Positions 8,272 to 17,788 are shown, counted from the stretch's first letter. The stretch: 64,000 nucleotides of DNA from Microtetraspora malaysiensis (GCF_001528665.1 NZ_BBYJ01000030.1:51824-115823), one strand, 5' to 3'. Notes: generated by a model not told the origin, from the sequence alone. A program made the numbers and translations.

Positions 8272-9250
8272 GGCGGATCCTCGGATCGAGAAGCGGCATC
8301 AGCAGGTCGGCGATCAGGTTGCCGACGATGATGAGGAAGGCGGAGAAGAGCGTCACCCCGACGACGATGCTCAGGTCGGCCTCGTTCACGGCGGACAGCA
8401 GCAGGTCGCCGAGTCCGTGCAGGCTGAACACCCTCTCCGCGATCACCGACCCGCCCAGGAGCGCGGTGACGTCGAGCGCGAACATCGCCGCGACCGGCAC
8501 CATCACGCCGCGGACGGCGTGCCGGTTCACCTGCCGGGTCGACGCGCCGCGCGCGGTCATCGCGACGAGGTGGTCGGCCGAGAGCTCGTTGAGGAGCTGG
8601 GTGCGGGTGACCCGGATGTAGCCGGCGGCGAGGATGAACGACAGCACCATCCACGGGCCGATCAGGTGCCAGGCCCAGTCCGTCGGTGACTCCGAGAACG
8701 ACACGAAGCCGGAGTACGGCAGCGCGTTGAGCATGAAGCCGAAGACCTGGACGACGAGCAGGCCGACGAGGAAGGTCGGCACTGACAGCCCGAACATCGC
8801 GAAGCCGGTCGAGAACCGGTCGACGATCCCGCCCTTGCGTATCGCCGACAACGCGCCGAGGCCGATGCCCACGACGAGGCACAGGACGGCCGCGCCGAGC
8901 GCGAGCGACAACGTGACGGGCAGCCGCTCGGCGATGAGCGTCGTGACGTCGCTGCGGTTCGGGAATGAGTAGCCGAAGCAGGGCGCGTCGCAGTGCACCT
9001 GCTGGGCGCCCTCGCCGTACGTACGGCCGACGAAGAGGCCCTTCACGAACTCGGTGTACTGCCACACCGCGCTCTGGTCGGTCTGCATGTAGGCGCTGAC
9101 CTTGGCCCGGGTCTCGGGCGGGCACGGCTTGCCGCACATGGCGCGGGCCGGGTCCTTCGAGGCCCCGAAGAAGAGGGCTATCGTCACGAAGGCGATCGCG
9201 AGGAGCATGAACACCGCGGTGACCATGCGGCGGGCGATATAGACGATCAT
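8264..9250 (-). CDS. ABC transporter permease, DppB/OppB-like
   Basis: 328 residues with six membrane helices. The first helix follows MIVYIARRM. A large external loop with two Cys pairs (AMCGKPCPPE, CDAPCFGY) lies between TM1 and TM2. The EAA coupling region reads NELSADHLVAMTARGAS. The periplasmic loop is larger than usual for DppB. It pairs with the DppC-like permease, whose gene overlaps by 4 bp. Confidence 0.92.
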   Translation of the reverse strand: MIVYIARRMVTAVFMLLAIAFVTIALFFGASKDPARAMCGKPCPPETRAKVSAYMQTDQSAVWQYTEFVKGLFVGRTYGEGAQQVHCDAPCFGYSFPNRSDVTTLIAERLPVTLSLALGAAVLCLVVGIGLGALSAIRKGGIVDRFSTGFAMFGLSVPTFLVGLLVVQVFGFMLNALPYSGFVSFSESPTDWAWHLIGPWMVLSFILAAGYIRVTRTQLLNELSADHLVAMTARGASTRQVNRHAVRGVMVPVAAMFALDVTALLGGSVIAERVFSLHGLGDLLLSAVNEADLSIVVGVTLFSAFLIIVGNLIADLLMPLLDPRIRRA

Positions 9251-10206
9251 GCAGCATCCTCCGTGCGCACGTCGAGGACGTCGCGGAGCGCGTCACCGGC
9301 GAGCGTGGCGCCGAATACGATCAGGAACACCACGGCGCCCGGGAAGAGCATGTACCAGACGTCCGCACCGCTGTAGATCCACGACAGCGAGTCCGAGAGC
9401 AGCTTGCCGAGGTCGGGGACGTCTCCACGCAGGCCGACGCCGAGGAACGACAGTCCCGCGACGACGCTGACGTTGCCGGGCAGCGACATCGCGAACAGGA
9501 CGACGACCAGGCCGAAGAGGTGCGGCAGCATCTCACGGCGGATGATCTGCCAGGGCGGAGCCCCGGTCGCGCGCGCCGCCTCGACGAAGGCGCGGGCGTT
9601 GATGGCGCCGGCCTGGGCGCCGATGATCCGGGCCGGAACGATCCAGCCGAAGAAGGCCAGTACCAGCACGAGGACCAGGCCCCGCGGCATCTCCGGTGGC
9701 ACGATCGCCATGATCGCGATGACGAACATCAGGCCCGGGAAGCCGAACATGAAGTCGATCACCCGCCCCGCGACGGCGTTGAGCCAGCCGCCGAAGTACC
9801 CGGTCGCCGTACCGAGGACGGCGGCGAAGGCGATCGACAGGATGCTCGCCCCGAACGCGATGAACAGCGACGAGCGGATGCCGTAGACGATCTGGGCGAA
9901 CAGGTCGACGCCCGTCACCGGGATGACGCCGAGCCAGTGGTCGGCGCTGACGCCACCGAAGGCGCCCAGCGGACGGCCGCCGTCCGGGTCGAGCAGATCG
10001 GTGTGCAAGGTGCTCGGGTCCTGTCCCTCGATCCACACAAGCAGTGGGGCGCAGAGCCCCGCGACGAGCGGCACGACCAGCATGACCAGGCCGGCGACGC
10101 CGGACCGCTTCCGGAGGAAGCGGCCGAGGACCGACTGCTTCCGGAGGAATCGGCGGAGGGCCGGCGTACCCCGGCCCTCCGTCTGCTGGATCTCAGCGAT
10201 CGACAC
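9247..10206 (-). CDS. ABC transporter permease, DppC/OppC-like
   Basis: 319 residues, five to six membrane helices. An N-terminal OppC_N-like helix (AGLVMLVVPLVAGLCAPLLV) is followed by the binding-protein-dependent transport domain with coupling motif NARAFVEAARATGAP. Near the N-terminus, RFLRKQSVLG is followed by RFLRKRSGVAG, a 10-residue tandem duplication that is also visible in the DNA (30-bp period). It overlaps the lipoprotein gene by 14 bp. Confidence 0.93.
   Translation of the reverse strand: MSIAEIQQTEGRGTPALRRFLRKQSVLGRFLRKRSGVAGLVMLVVPLVAGLCAPLLVWIEGQDPSTLHTDLLDPDGGRPLGAFGGVSADHWLGVIPVTGVDLFAQIVYGIRSSLFIAFGASILSIAFAAVLGTATGYFGGWLNAVAGRVIDFMFGFPGLMFVIAIMAIVPPEMPRGLVLVLVLAFFGWIVPARIIGAQAGAINARAFVEAARATGAPPWQIIRREMLPHLFGLVVVLFAMSLPGNVSVVAGLSFLGVGLRGDVPDLGKLLSDSLSWIYSGADVWYMLFPGAVVFLIVFGATLAGDALRDVLDVRTEDAA
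10107..10149. repeat. 30-bp tandem duplication inside the DppC-like gene
   Basis: GCTTCCGGAGGAA occurs at 10107-10119 and again at 10137-10149, encoding repeated RFLRK peptides. Confidence 0.7.
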
Positions 10207-11896
10207 GGACGACCAGCTCGTTCGCGAACGGCGGGTAGGCGGGGATGAAGTAGTTCTTGATCTTCGAACCGGCCAGGGCCTGCGTGCGCTGCACGAGGAT
10301 CGGCACGATCGGGGCGTCCTCCATGATCTGCTTGTCGATCGCGGCCCACATCTCGGCGGCCTTGTCGAGGTTCGGCTCCGCGGTAGCGGCCTCGATCGCG
10401 GCGTCCACCTTGGGGTTGGAGAAATTCGAGGCGTTGCCGCCGCCGTTGCCGATCTCGCTCGACGCGAACAGCGGCTGGATGGTGCTCATGCCGCTCGGGA
10501 AGTCCGCTCCCCAGCCGTTCGTCGTCATGTCGTAGTCGCCGTCGGCGGACGAGATGAGCTCGTACCAGGTGTCGCCGTCAAGGCCCTTGAGCTCGACCTT
10601 GACGCCGACCCGCGCCAGCGAGTTCTTGATGCTCTGGGCTTCCTTCTCCTCGATCGCACTCACGTCGGTCGGGTAGGTCAGCGTGAGCTTCAGGTCGGAG
10701 ACGCCGGCGGCGGCGAGCAGCTTCTTCGCCTTGTCGACGTTGCCGGTGTCACCGCCGTCGTACAGGTTGTACTCGGTGTAGCCGGGGATGCCGGGCGTCA
10801 TGATGGTCGAGGTGATCTGGCCGCCGAACTTCGGGCCGCCGTACACGCTCTGCAGCTCGGCCTTGTTGATCGCGTAGTTGATCGCCTGCCGCACGCGGAC
10901 GTCGGAGAGGACCGGGCGCTTGACGTTCATGGCGAGGTAGCGGAAGTAGCCCGACGGGCTGTTGGCCATGCGGGTGGAGATCGACGGGTCGGACTCGATC
11001 CGCTGGAACTGCGCCGGCGAGATGAGCGCGTTGCTGATCGCGGTCTTGTCCTCGCCCTTGTCGTCGATGAGGCGCTGCACGATCGTGTCGTTGTTCAGGC
11101 CCATGTCGAGGACGATCTTGTCCGGGCCGGCGAACCGGACCTGGTCGGTGTCGGCCTTCCAGTTCGGGTTGCGTTCCAGCACCGCCTGCGAGCCCTTGCG
11201 GAAGCTCGTCACCTGGTACGGGCCGCTGGCGACCGGGTGCTCGCCGTACGTCTCCGGCTCGGTGTCGGCCGCAGCCGGCACCGGCGCGAAGGCCGGCATG
11301 CTGACGATCCACGGCCAGTTGCCGAACGGGCGCGTCAGGTGGAAGACGATCTTGTGGTCGTCGACGACCTCGATGGAGTCGAGCTCCTTGCCGTCGTACG
11401 GGCCGTCGTAGTCGGTGCCGCCGACCAACAGCGTCTTGTGGTAGCCGAGGCCACCCTGGAACATCGGCGCGAACGACCGCTCGACGCCGTACTTCACGTC
11501 CTGCGCGGTGATCGGGCTGCCGTCGGAGAACTTCAGGCCCTCCTGCAGCGTGAAGGTCCACGTCTTGCCGCCGTCGTCCGTCGTACCGGTGTCGGTGGCG
11601 AGGTCCGGCACGAGGACCGTGTCCTTGTCCGGGAACGTCTGCCACGACGTCAGCCCGCGGTGCACCCACCGCAGCCGGGTGGTCGGCACCATCTGCGCCT
11701 TGGCGGTCTCGAAGGACTCGGTCGCGCGCCGCGAGAGGTAGTGCAGGGTCCCGCCCTGGGGCACGGACTCGAGCGCCGTCGTGTTCTTGTCCTTCGTCGG
11801 CTCGGTGGACTGCGAGTTCGCGTTGCAGCCCGCCATCACGAGGGCCAGGACGAGCGCGAGCCCTGCGGGCACCACTCTCCGGGATCGGTTCGCCAT
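10193..11896 (-). CDS. Solute-binding lipoprotein, SBP_bac_5 family (peptide/nickel/opine class)
   Basis: 567 residues. The signal peptide ends in VMAGC, a lipobox with Cys24 as the lipidated residue. The mature chain is a family 5 binding protein with landmarks TFTLQEGLKFSDGSPITAQDVKYGVERSF-like (read in pieces), DVRVRQAINYAINKAEL, and a C-terminal lobe with NASNFSNPKVDAAIEAA. It captures the solute outside the membrane for the DppBCDF-like importer encoded downstream. It is the first gene of the operon. The solute cannot be told from sequence. Confidence 0.93.
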   Translation of the reverse strand: MANRSRRVVPAGLALVLALVMAGCNANSQSTEPTKDKNTTALESVPQGGTLHYLSRRATESFETAKAQMVPTTRLRWVHRGLTSWQTFPDKDTVLVPDLATDTGTTDDGGKTWTFTLQEGLKFSDGSPITAQDVKYGVERSFAPMFQGGLGYHKTLLVGGTDYDGPYDGKELDSIEVVDDHKIVFHLTRPFGNWPWIVSMPAFAPVPAAADTEPETYGEHPVASGPYQVTSFRKGSQAVLERNPNWKADTDQVRFAGPDKIVLDMGLNNDTIVQRLIDDKGEDKTAISNALISPAQFQRIESDPSISTRMANSPSGYFRYLAMNVKRPVLSDVRVRQAINYAINKAELQSVYGGPKFGGQITSTIMTPGIPGYTEYNLYDGGDTGNVDKAKKLLAAAGVSDLKLTLTYPTDVSAIEEKEAQSIKNSLARVGVKVELKGLDGDTWYELISSADGDYDMTTNGWGADFPSGMSTIQPLFASSEIGNGGGNASNFSNPKVDAAIEAATAEPNLDKAAEMWAAIDKQIMEDAPIVPILVQRTQALAGSKIKNYFIPAYPPFANELVVRVDR

Positions 11897-12008
11897 AGAT
11901 CGCGCTTCCTATGAGGCGGTCCCGATCGGCCGGGTCCGCTTTGGATCTCAGGAAGGGAGTCTGTTGGCGGGCGAGAGCGCGCGTCCATCGAGGAGTTCTA
12001 CAGGGGAC

Positions 12009-12027
12009 CTTTCAGAAAATCTGAAAG
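12009..12027. promoter_or_regulatory. Palindromic operator candidate upstream of the ABC importer operon
   Basis: CTTTCAGA (12009-12016), AAA, TCTGAAAG (12020-12027) is a perfect 8-bp inverted repeat in an AT-richer patch ~113 bp before the lipoprotein start. It looks like a dimeric regulator site. Which regulator binds is not known; its shape is not the T-N11-A of LysR boxes. Confidence 0.5.
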
Positions 12028-12103
12028 ATCACGGAGATTTGCGCGCGCGGCGTCCACGATAGTCCGGCGGTCCCGGTGGCTGGAAGACCGCGGCGTACGG
12101 GGC

Positions 12104-12133
12104 GAACCCCCAAACCTACGAGTTCGGGGGTTC
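12104..12133. terminator. Hairpin terminator downstream of the DUF1707 gene
   Basis: GAACCCCC (12104-12111) pairs with GGGGGTTC (12126-12133), followed on the plus strand by TTGTTTC. A second hairpin, GTGCGAC/GTCGCAC, lies at 12148-12174. Together they separate the DUF1707 gene from the transporter operon on the minus strand. Confidence 0.55.
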
Positions 12134-12207
12134 TTGTTTCGGTGCTGGTGCGACGCGCCGCTCAGCGGTCGCACCCTGACGTCTTTGAAGCGCCCCGGGC
12201 GCGTCGC

Positions 12208-12780
12208 TCAACGGTCGCGCCGGCGCCGGATCTTGCCGCCCACACCGCCGAACAGTGCCAGGCCCTTCACCACAACCACCGGCGCCGACGGGTCGATGTC
12301 CGAGCTGCCGTGCACATCGAAACCGCCGAAGACGCCGACGCCGTGGCAGCGCACCTCCACCCCCTCAGGCACGATGATCTCGGCCCCACCGAAGATCGCG
12401 TTGACCGTGATCTCAACCTCTTTCGCCTCGAACTCGGCGTCGGTCAGATCAAACTGGAGGCCGCCGAACATGGCCAGCGCTCTGGTCCGCCGCCGCACCC
12501 GCCAGCGGCCCTTGCGCTGGGCGCCACCGAAGATGGCGACGATGTTCTCGGGCTCGGAGCTCCCACCCTGCACGTAGGACACCGGGCTCGCGGTCGGACG
12601 GTGCTGCTCGACCTGTAGGTCGTCGGTGAGGATCTCGAGCTCTCCCACGGTCTTGGCCTGATAGAGCCGGTCCAGGCGATCGGAGTACTCCTCATGACTT
12701 AGCTGACCGGTGCTCAGGGCTTCACCGAGCACGGCGGAGACCTGCTCCCTGTTGCTGTCCGAGGCGCGCAGGTGTGACAT
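12208..12780 (-). CDS. DUF1707 protein with LiaF-like C-terminal beta domain
   Basis: 190 residues from ATG 12780; longer starts at 12813 and 12834 lack a ribosome site. Residues ~1-55 are the DUF1707 SHOCT-like module (RASDSNREQVSAVLGEALSTGQLS, HEEYSDRLDRLYQAKT, VGELEILTDDL). The C-terminal part has four turns ending in FGG (AIFGG, MFGG, AIFGG, VFGG, LFGG) typical of LiaF/DUF2154-like beta-helical domains. No membrane helix is present. Such proteins are common in actinomycetes and linked to envelope stress sensing in relatives. The role here is inferred only. Confidence 0.85.
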   Translation of the reverse strand: MSHLRASDSNREQVSAVLGEALSTGQLSHEEYSDRLDRLYQAKTVGELEILTDDLQVEQHRPTASPVSYVQGGSSEPENIVAIFGGAQRKGRWRVRRRTRALAMFGGLQFDLTDAEFEAKEVEITVNAIFGGAEIIVPEGVEVRCHGVGVFGGFDVHGSSDIDPSAPVVVVKGLALFGGVGGKIRRRRDR

Positions 12781-12956
12781 CTGGGAGTCCCTACGCTGAG
12801 GGGGATTTTCCATGCTAGTCACGATAGTTCTCATTCATCCTGACGGCGGAGCTCACCAAGGGCCCACGTTGGATGTTCCCAGCGCCAGTGCCGATTGCCT
12901 AGTGCGCTGCCCGCCAAACGTTCACATCTACACAACCTCCGCAGACACTCAATGCG

Positions 12957-12971
12957 GTATACGCTGTATAC
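12957..12971. promoter_or_regulatory. TetR operator candidate abutting the start codon
   Basis: GTATAC-GCT-GTATAC is a perfect inverted repeat ending one base before ATG 12972. It also provides a TATAC -10-like element, so binding would block initiation. It is likely the autoregulatory site of the TetR gene. Confidence 0.6.
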
Positions 12972-13544
12972 ATGAAGACGGCCGACAAGATCATACAGGC
13001 GGCCCGCGAGATCCTTGTGGCCGAGGGCGCCTCCGCGGTGACCATGCGCCGCGTGGCCGACGCCGTCGGCGTGACCGCGATGGCGATCTACAAGCACTAT
13101 CCGAACCGCCAGGTCCTGCTGGACACCGTGGTGGCCGACGCCTTCCAGGAACTGGCCGCCGGCTGGGGAAGGCGGGCCGAGGGCGGCGACTGGGAGAGCA
13201 GAGCGCTCGGTCTGATGCACGACTTCCTCGACTTCGCGCTGAGCACCCCGCACTTGTACACGTACCTGATGACCGACCAGAGGGAACAAGCCCGCCGCTT
13301 CCCCGACGACTTCGCCGGAGGCGCCTCACCCGCCTTCACCCCGACGGTGTCGATCATCGAGGAGGGCATGCGCCTCGGCCTGCTCAAGGAAGACGACCCC
13401 CTAGAGGTCACGCTGGCGCTCACCGCGAGCATCCAGGGCCTCGTTCACCTCTACCTCGGTGGCCGAATCGGGCTGCCCGAGGACGACTTCCGCGCGCTGT
13501 GTGAACGAACGGCGAAAAGGATCCTCGATGGCGTCAAGGCGTAA
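12972..13544 (+). CDS. TetR-family transcriptional regulator
   Basis: 190 residues. The N-terminal HTH is canonical: VTMRRVADAVGVTAMAIYKHYPNRQVLL at ~25-55. The C-terminal helices would hold a ligand pocket. Its stop overlaps the start of the hydrolase gene by 17 bp, so both are co-transcribed and the hydrolase is the obvious regulated partner. A GTATAC palindrome immediately before the start suggests autorepression. Confidence 0.93.
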   Translation: MKTADKIIQAAREILVAEGASAVTMRRVADAVGVTAMAIYKHYPNRQVLLDTVVADAFQELAAGWGRRAEGGDWESRALGLMHDFLDFALSTPHLYTYLMTDQREQARRFPDDFAGGASPAFTPTVSIIEEGMRLGLLKEDDPLEVTLALTASIQGLVHLYLGGRIGLPEDDFRALCERTAKRILDGVKA

Positions 13545-14631
13545 GTGGTGGATCGGCGCCACGGTGACCGTGGCCCTGTTGGCGGGTGGCACGGGCTACG
13601 GCGCCTGGTACGGCAGCCAGCAGGCCATCGGCGTGGTGCACTACGGCAGCGACAACACCAACGTCCTGGCCGGACGGCCCGGCGCGGTGACGCTGACCGA
13701 GACCCCGGAGACGACCAGGCCGGGCGTCTACTGGCTGGAGTGGTCCGGCGCCTCCACCATGCTGGGCGAGGTGGTGTCGCGGGCCCCCGGCCTGGTGACG
13801 CGTCAGGTGCTGCGCGGAGCCGTCCCATCGGTCGGCACACCCGGCTACTTCACCGCGGTCCCGCCCGGTGACCCGCAGGTCAGCTGGGGCGTTGGATTCA
13901 CCGAGTTCATGGTGCCCACGGAGCTGGGTCCGGCTCCCGCCTGGTACGTGCCCGGCAAGGGAGACACCTGGGTCGTCGCAGTGCACGGTCAGAACGGCCG
14001 GCGCAAGGCCGAACTGAAGATCCTTCCGGCCCTACGCGAGTTGGACCTGCCCTTCCTCGTCATCAGCTATCGCAACGACGAAGGCGCGCCGCCCTCTCCC
14101 GATGGACTGCTGCACCTCGGGGACACTGAGTGGCGCGATCTCGAGGCCGCTCTTCACGCAGCGCGGGAACGAGGAGCGCGCCGCTTCGTCCTATACGGGA
14201 CTTCGATGGGCGGTACGGTCATCGGCCAGTTCCTGCGCGAGTCCTCCCTGGCCGGAACGGTCGACCGGGTCGTGCTGGACGCCCCCATGTCCGACCTGGT
14301 CACGACAGCGGAGCAGGGTGCCAGGCGGGTCAACTTCCCCGGTTTCCTGGGACGACTGTCCAGCCTGGTCGTCGAGTGGCGCACCGGCGTCGACGCCGAC
14401 CGGCTCAGCCTGATCGCCAACCCGCCGAAGGCCCGCCCGCCGATGCTGGTGATCCACACCTTGGCCGACGAGGAGCACCCCATAAGCGAGTCACGCGACT
14501 TGGCCGCGGTCGGCAAACGCCTGGGCTGGCCGATCCGCCTGGAGGAGTTCACGGCAGGCGGGCACACGGAGGGATGGAACACCGACCGGCCCCGGTATGA
14601 GCGGCTGGTCCGCGACTTCCTGGCGAACTGA
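13528..14631 (+). CDS. Membrane-anchored alpha/beta hydrolase
   Basis: 367 residues from ATG 13528, preceded by AAAAGGA. An in-frame ATG at 13459 would overlap the TetR gene further. Residues ~7-24 form a signal anchor, so the catalytic part is probably outside the membrane. The C-terminal ~220 residues are an alpha/beta hydrolase with WVVAVHGQNG, nucleophile GTSMGG (Ser226), LVIHTLADEEHPI carrying the acid, and GGHTEGW with the catalytic His. The first ~150 residues form an uncharacterised beta-rich domain. The substrate is unknown. It is regulated by the coupled TetR gene. Confidence 0.85.
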   Translation: MASRRKWWIGATVTVALLAGGTGYGAWYGSQQAIGVVHYGSDNTNVLAGRPGAVTLTETPETTRPGVYWLEWSGASTMLGEVVSRAPGLVTRQVLRGAVPSVGTPGYFTAVPPGDPQVSWGVGFTEFMVPTELGPAPAWYVPGKGDTWVVAVHGQNGRRKAELKILPALRELDLPFLVISYRNDEGAPPSPDGLLHLGDTEWRDLEAALHAARERGARRFVLYGTSMGGTVIGQFLRESSLAGTVDRVVLDAPMSDLVTTAEQGARRVNFPGFLGRLSSLVVEWRTGVDADRLSLIANPPKARPPMLVIHTLADEEHPISESRDLAAVGKRLGWPIRLEEFTAGGHTEGWNTDRPRYERLVRDFLAN

Positions 14632-14786
14632 CCAAGCCCGCACCGCAGCCATCGTCAAGGGCCCCGTGCGCCCCCGTGCACGAGCAGTCCCGTGTCGTCG
14701 TCCTGGACGACCGCAGTGTGCCGACCCGATATCCACCGAGTTGCCCGCGGATGTCCGGCCCCATCTGCCGCACCCATCCCCGGGTG

Positions 14787-14805
14787 TTAGGCGAAGCTAA
14801 CCTTA
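14787..14805. promoter_or_regulatory. DtxR/IdeR-type iron box
   Basis: TTAGGCGAAGCTAACCTTA matches the 19-bp TTAGGTTAGCCTAACCTAA consensus at most positions. It lies 26 bp before feoA, so iron-bound DtxR/IdeR would repress feoABC. Confidence 0.75.
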
Positions 14806-14830
14806 GATAACCTCAGGCAGGGAGGTTGTC

Positions 14831-15058
14831 ATGGGACCTGGTGAGTTCGCCAGAGGTGCATTGATGCGGCTGAGCCGGGTGACGGGTGACCGACGACATC
14901 GCCGCCGACTGGCCGAGTTGGGATTCGTGCCGGGTGCGGTGCTGTCGGTGCTGAACCGGGGCATGCACGGCGGGCTCGTCCTGGCCCTCGGTGACGGCCG
15001 GGTGGCCGTCGACGCCCTCACGGCCACGACACTGGTCGTGGAGCCGGCCGGTGAATGA
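14831..15058 (+). CDS. feoA: FeoA iron(II) transport protein
   Basis: 75 residues, the usual size. It has the SH3-like FeoA fold, with [28 protein letters not shown] and a closing [15 protein letters not shown]. FeoA is a small cytoplasmic partner that assists FeoB. A GGGAGG ribosome site lies 6 bp upstream. The feoB start overlaps its end by 8 bp. Confidence 0.95.
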   Translation: MGPGEFARGALMRLSRVTGDRRHRRRLAELGFVPGAVLSVLNRGMHGGLVLALGDGRVAVDALTATTLVVEPAGE

Positions 15059-17186
15059 GCGACCGCTCACCAAGACTCTGCTGACCAAGCCCTGCTGCGA
15101 GGACGACGCCCCCGGCAACGTCAATGCGGGCGACCCGCGGGTCGCTCTCGTCGGCAATCCCAACGTGGGCAAATCGACCCTCTTCAACATGCTCACCGGC
15201 GCACGGCAGCGGATCGGCAACTGGCCCGGCAAGACCGTGAGCGTGGCGCAGGGCACCTGGCGCTCGCCCCACGGCGACATCACGCTCATCGACCTGCCCG
15301 GCACGTACAGCCTGCTGCCCGGTTCCCCCGATGAGGCGCTGACCAGGGACCTGCTCGTCGACCGGGGCATGGACGGCCGTCCCGACCTCGTCGTGATCAC
15401 TGTCGACGCCGCCAACCTCGCGCGGAACCTCTACCTGCTCGCCCAGGTGATGGAGACGGGCGTGCCGCTCGTCGTCGCGCTCACCATGGTCGACATCGCG
15501 AAGAGCCGAGGCATCCGCATCGACGCCGGACGGCTGGCCGAGCTTGTCGGCGCGCCCGTCGTGCCCGTCGTGCCCCGCCGAGGCGAGGGTGTGGACGAAC
15601 TCGGCCGCGTGATCGGGGAGGCCCTGGCCGCTCCCCGCCGGCCGGCCGTACCCGTCCTGGGCGCCGACCTGGAGGCCGCGCTGGAGTCGGTCACCGCCGA
15701 GGTGCCCGGCGAAGCCGCCGCCCGCTATCCGGCCCGCTGGCTGTCGATCGCCCTGCTCGCGGGAGAGCCCGTGCCCGGCGTCCCGGAGGAAACCACCGCC
15801 GCCGCACGCGCCCTCGGCACCGCCCTGAACACGGACGACGATCTGGACGACCCGGAGCTCCTGATCGCCGAGCAGCGCTACGCGTGGGTGCACGAGGTGA
15901 TCGCGGACGTCGTGACCCGAAACAGCGCCGGGCACGCCACCTGGTCGGACCGGGTTGATCGGGTGCTGACCTCCCGGTGGGTCGGGCCGCCGATCTTCCT
16001 GGGCGTCATGTGGGCGGTGTTCGTCCTCACCACGACCGTGGCGGAGCCGCTCATGACCGGCCTCCAGGGGCTCTTCGACGGCCCGGTCGCCACAGGGGCG
16101 GGCCGCCTGCTGGACGCGATGGGGGCAGGCGACGCGATCCGGGGCCTCGTGATGAACGGCCTCGTCTCGGGCGTCGGGCAGGTGCTCTCCTTCGTCCCCC
16201 TGATGGCCATCATGTTCGTGCTGCTGTCCGTGCTGGAGGACTCCGGCTATCTGGCCAGGGCGGCGTTCGTCGTCGACCGGCTCATGCGGCTCATCGGCCT
16301 GCCCGGTCGCGCGTTCCTCCCGTTGATCGTCGGCTTCGGCTGCAACGTGCCCGCCCTGGCCGGCACCCGCATCCTGTCCGACCGGCGGCACCGCCTCCTG
16401 ACCGGCCTGCTGATCCCGTTCGTCACCTGCAGCGCCCGGCTCACCGTCTACGTACTCGTGGCGACCGCCTTCTTCGGCAGCGCCGCCGGCACGGTCGTCT
16501 TCGCGATGTATGTGTTGTCGATCGCCCTGGTGATCGGGATGGGCCTTGTGCTGCGCGGCACCCTCTTCCGCGGCATGGCCGAGGAGCCGCTCGTCCTCGA
16601 CCTGCCGCCGTACCGTCTGCCCGCCGTACGGGTGATCGGCGCGCAGACGTGGCTCAAGCTGCAGGCCTTCCTGAAGACGGCCAGCGGGATCATCGTCGCC
16701 ACGGTCACGCTCGTGTGGCTGTTCTCGTCGATCCCGTTCGGAGGCCAGGGCTCGTTCGGCCGCACGCCGATCGAGCACAGCGTTTTCGGCGCCGCCTCGC
16801 ACGCCGTCGCCCCCGCCTTCGCCCCCGCCGGGTTCGGCGACTGGCACGCCTCCGCCGCCCTGATCACCGGGTTCGTCGCCAAGGAGGCCGTGGTCTCCAC
16901 GATGGCCCAGACGTACAGCATGGGCGAACCGGCTGACGGGAACGAACCGGGCGGGCTCGGGGCCGCCCTGCGGGCCACCATCGAGCAGACCTCGAACGGC
17001 CATCCGATCCCCGCCGTGCTGGCGTTTCTGGTGTTCCTGCTCGCCTACACGCCGTGCATGACGACCGTGGCCGCCCAGCGTGCCGAGATCGGCGGACGGC
17101 TCACCCTCTTCGGCATCGGGATGCAGCTCACGCTGGCCTGGCTGCTGGCGGTGGCGGTGTTCCAAATAGGAAGCCTCTTCCTGTGA
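15051..17186 (+). CDS. feoB: FeoB iron(II) transporter with N-terminal G domain
   Basis: 711 residues from GTG 15051. The G domain has G1 GNPNVGKST (35-43), G3 DLPGTYSL, and G4 written TMVD instead of the usual NMxD. The membrane half has Gly-rich gates, [26 protein letters not shown] and GCNVPAL, and a second half with [10 protein letters not shown] and [15 protein letters not shown]. It imports ferrous iron across the cytoplasmic membrane. The G4 change (Asn to Thr) could lower guanine specificity. It is bracketed by feoA (overlap) and feoC (overlap), under the upstream iron box. Confidence 0.96.
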   Translation: MNERPLTKTLLTKPCCEDDAPGNVNAGDPRVALVGNPNVGKSTLFNMLTGARQRIGNWPGKTVSVAQGTWRSPHGDITLIDLPGTYSLLPGSPDEALTRDLLVDRGMDGRPDLVVITVDAANLARNLYLLAQVMETGVPLVVALTMVDIAKSRGIRIDAGRLAELVGAPVVPVVPRRGEGVDELGRVIGEALAAPRRPAVPVLGADLEAALESVTAEVPGEAAARYPARWLSIALLAGEPVPGVPEETTAAARALGTALNTDDDLDDPELLIAEQRYAWVHEVIADVVTRNSAGHATWSDRVDRVLTSRWVGPPIFLGVMWAVFVLTTTVAEPLMTGLQGLFDGPVATGAGRLLDAMGAGDAIRGLVMNGLVSGVGQVLSFVPLMAIMFVLLSVLEDSGYLARAAFVVDRLMRLIGLPGRAFLPLIVGFGCNVPALAGTRILSDRRHRLLTGLLIPFVTCSARLTVYVLVATAFFGSAAGTVVFAMYVLSIALVIGMGLVLRGTLFRGMAEEPLVLDLPPYRLPAVRVIGAQTWLKLQAFLKTASGIIVATVTLVWLFSSIPFGGQGSFGRTPIEHSVFGAASHAVAPAFAPAGFGDWHASAALITGFVAKEAVVSTMAQTYSMGEPADGNEPGGLGAALRATIEQTSNGHPIPAVLAFLVFLLAYTPCMTTVAAQRAEIGGRLTLFGIGMQLTLAWLLAVAVFQIGSLFL

Positions 17187-17479
17187 GCGCGCTGCGCAGG
17201 GTCCTCGAAGAGATCACCGCGGCCCGCGGCGGGACGAGCCTGGACGAGATCGCCCGACGGCTGGAGATCGGCCGCGACGAGGTCGACGCCATGGTCGCCT
17301 ACTGGATCCGCAAGGGCCGCCTCTCCGCCGACGACATCGCGGCCGCCTGTCCGAGCGGCGGCTGCGGCGGCTGCGCCCTCGGTGACGACGGCAAGCCGGG
17401 GTGCGGCACGCGACGGGACGGCCCGGTGCTGCTCGCGATCACCGTGCGCCGCCCCGAGGCCCGGGAGAGCGGGAGATAG
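17183..17479 (+). CDS. feoC: FeoC-like winged-helix protein with Cys cluster
   Basis: 98 residues from GTG 17183, overlapping the feoB stop (GTGA). The N-terminal winged helix reads [20 protein letters not shown] and continues to YWIRKGRL. A Cys-rich wing, [12 protein letters not shown] then KPGC, gives four cysteines like the Fe-S cluster motif of FeoC. It is probably an iron or redox sensor for the Feo complex. The C-terminal ~25 residues are an extension. Confidence 0.85.
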   Translation: MSALRRVLEEITAARGGTSLDEIARRLEIGRDEVDAMVAYWIRKGRLSADDIAAACPSGGCGGCALGDDGKPGCGTRRDGPVLLAITVRRPEARESGR

Positions 17480-17788
17480 CCGTCGGCGGTGGGACGCCCA
17501 CGGCTGTCGACCGAATCACCCTCGGAGGCCCGCCCTGGCTCCTGAAGGGAGCGAGACACTTGACAGACAGTCACTCTCGGTAGTTGAAATGGCGCTGTCC
17601 GTTGCGATTGGGTGACGTCGACAACGCGGCCCCGACGAGCGGCGGCCAGCCCTGCGACGGCTCGTCCTTGCAGGACTGGACGGTCCGGGCTGAGCAGACC
17701 GACTCCACCAGCCCCACCGGCTGGTACACCTACCGGCCGCGCACCAACTGCGCGCGGTGATCGGACGACACGGGGTTACCGTCGAGAG
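17480..17788. other. Intergenic region after feoABC
   Basis: No complete gene. It contains a TTGACA-like hexamer near 17560 and a Cys-containing coding fragment at ~17583-17760, listed separately. Confidence 0.45.
17583..17760 (+). pseudogene. Possible C-terminal fragment of a secreted protein gene
   Basis: Between stops at 17580 and 17758 the frame reads ...DVDNAAPTSGGQPCDGSS, then LQDWTVRAEQTDSTSPTGWY and TYRPRTNCAR before TGA. This has true-protein composition, with two Cys that could form a disulphide. It lacks a start codon and a ribosome site. I read it as a truncated 3' end of an exported protein gene. No family is recognised. Confidence 0.35.

Noticed and set aside
15018..17165. Very long minus-strand ORF opposite feoB (715 codons), and similar long antisense ORFs opposite other genes
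   Set aside because: High G+C removes stops from antisense frames. Composition is His/Arg/Gly-rich without domains, and the opposite strand has a clear family match.
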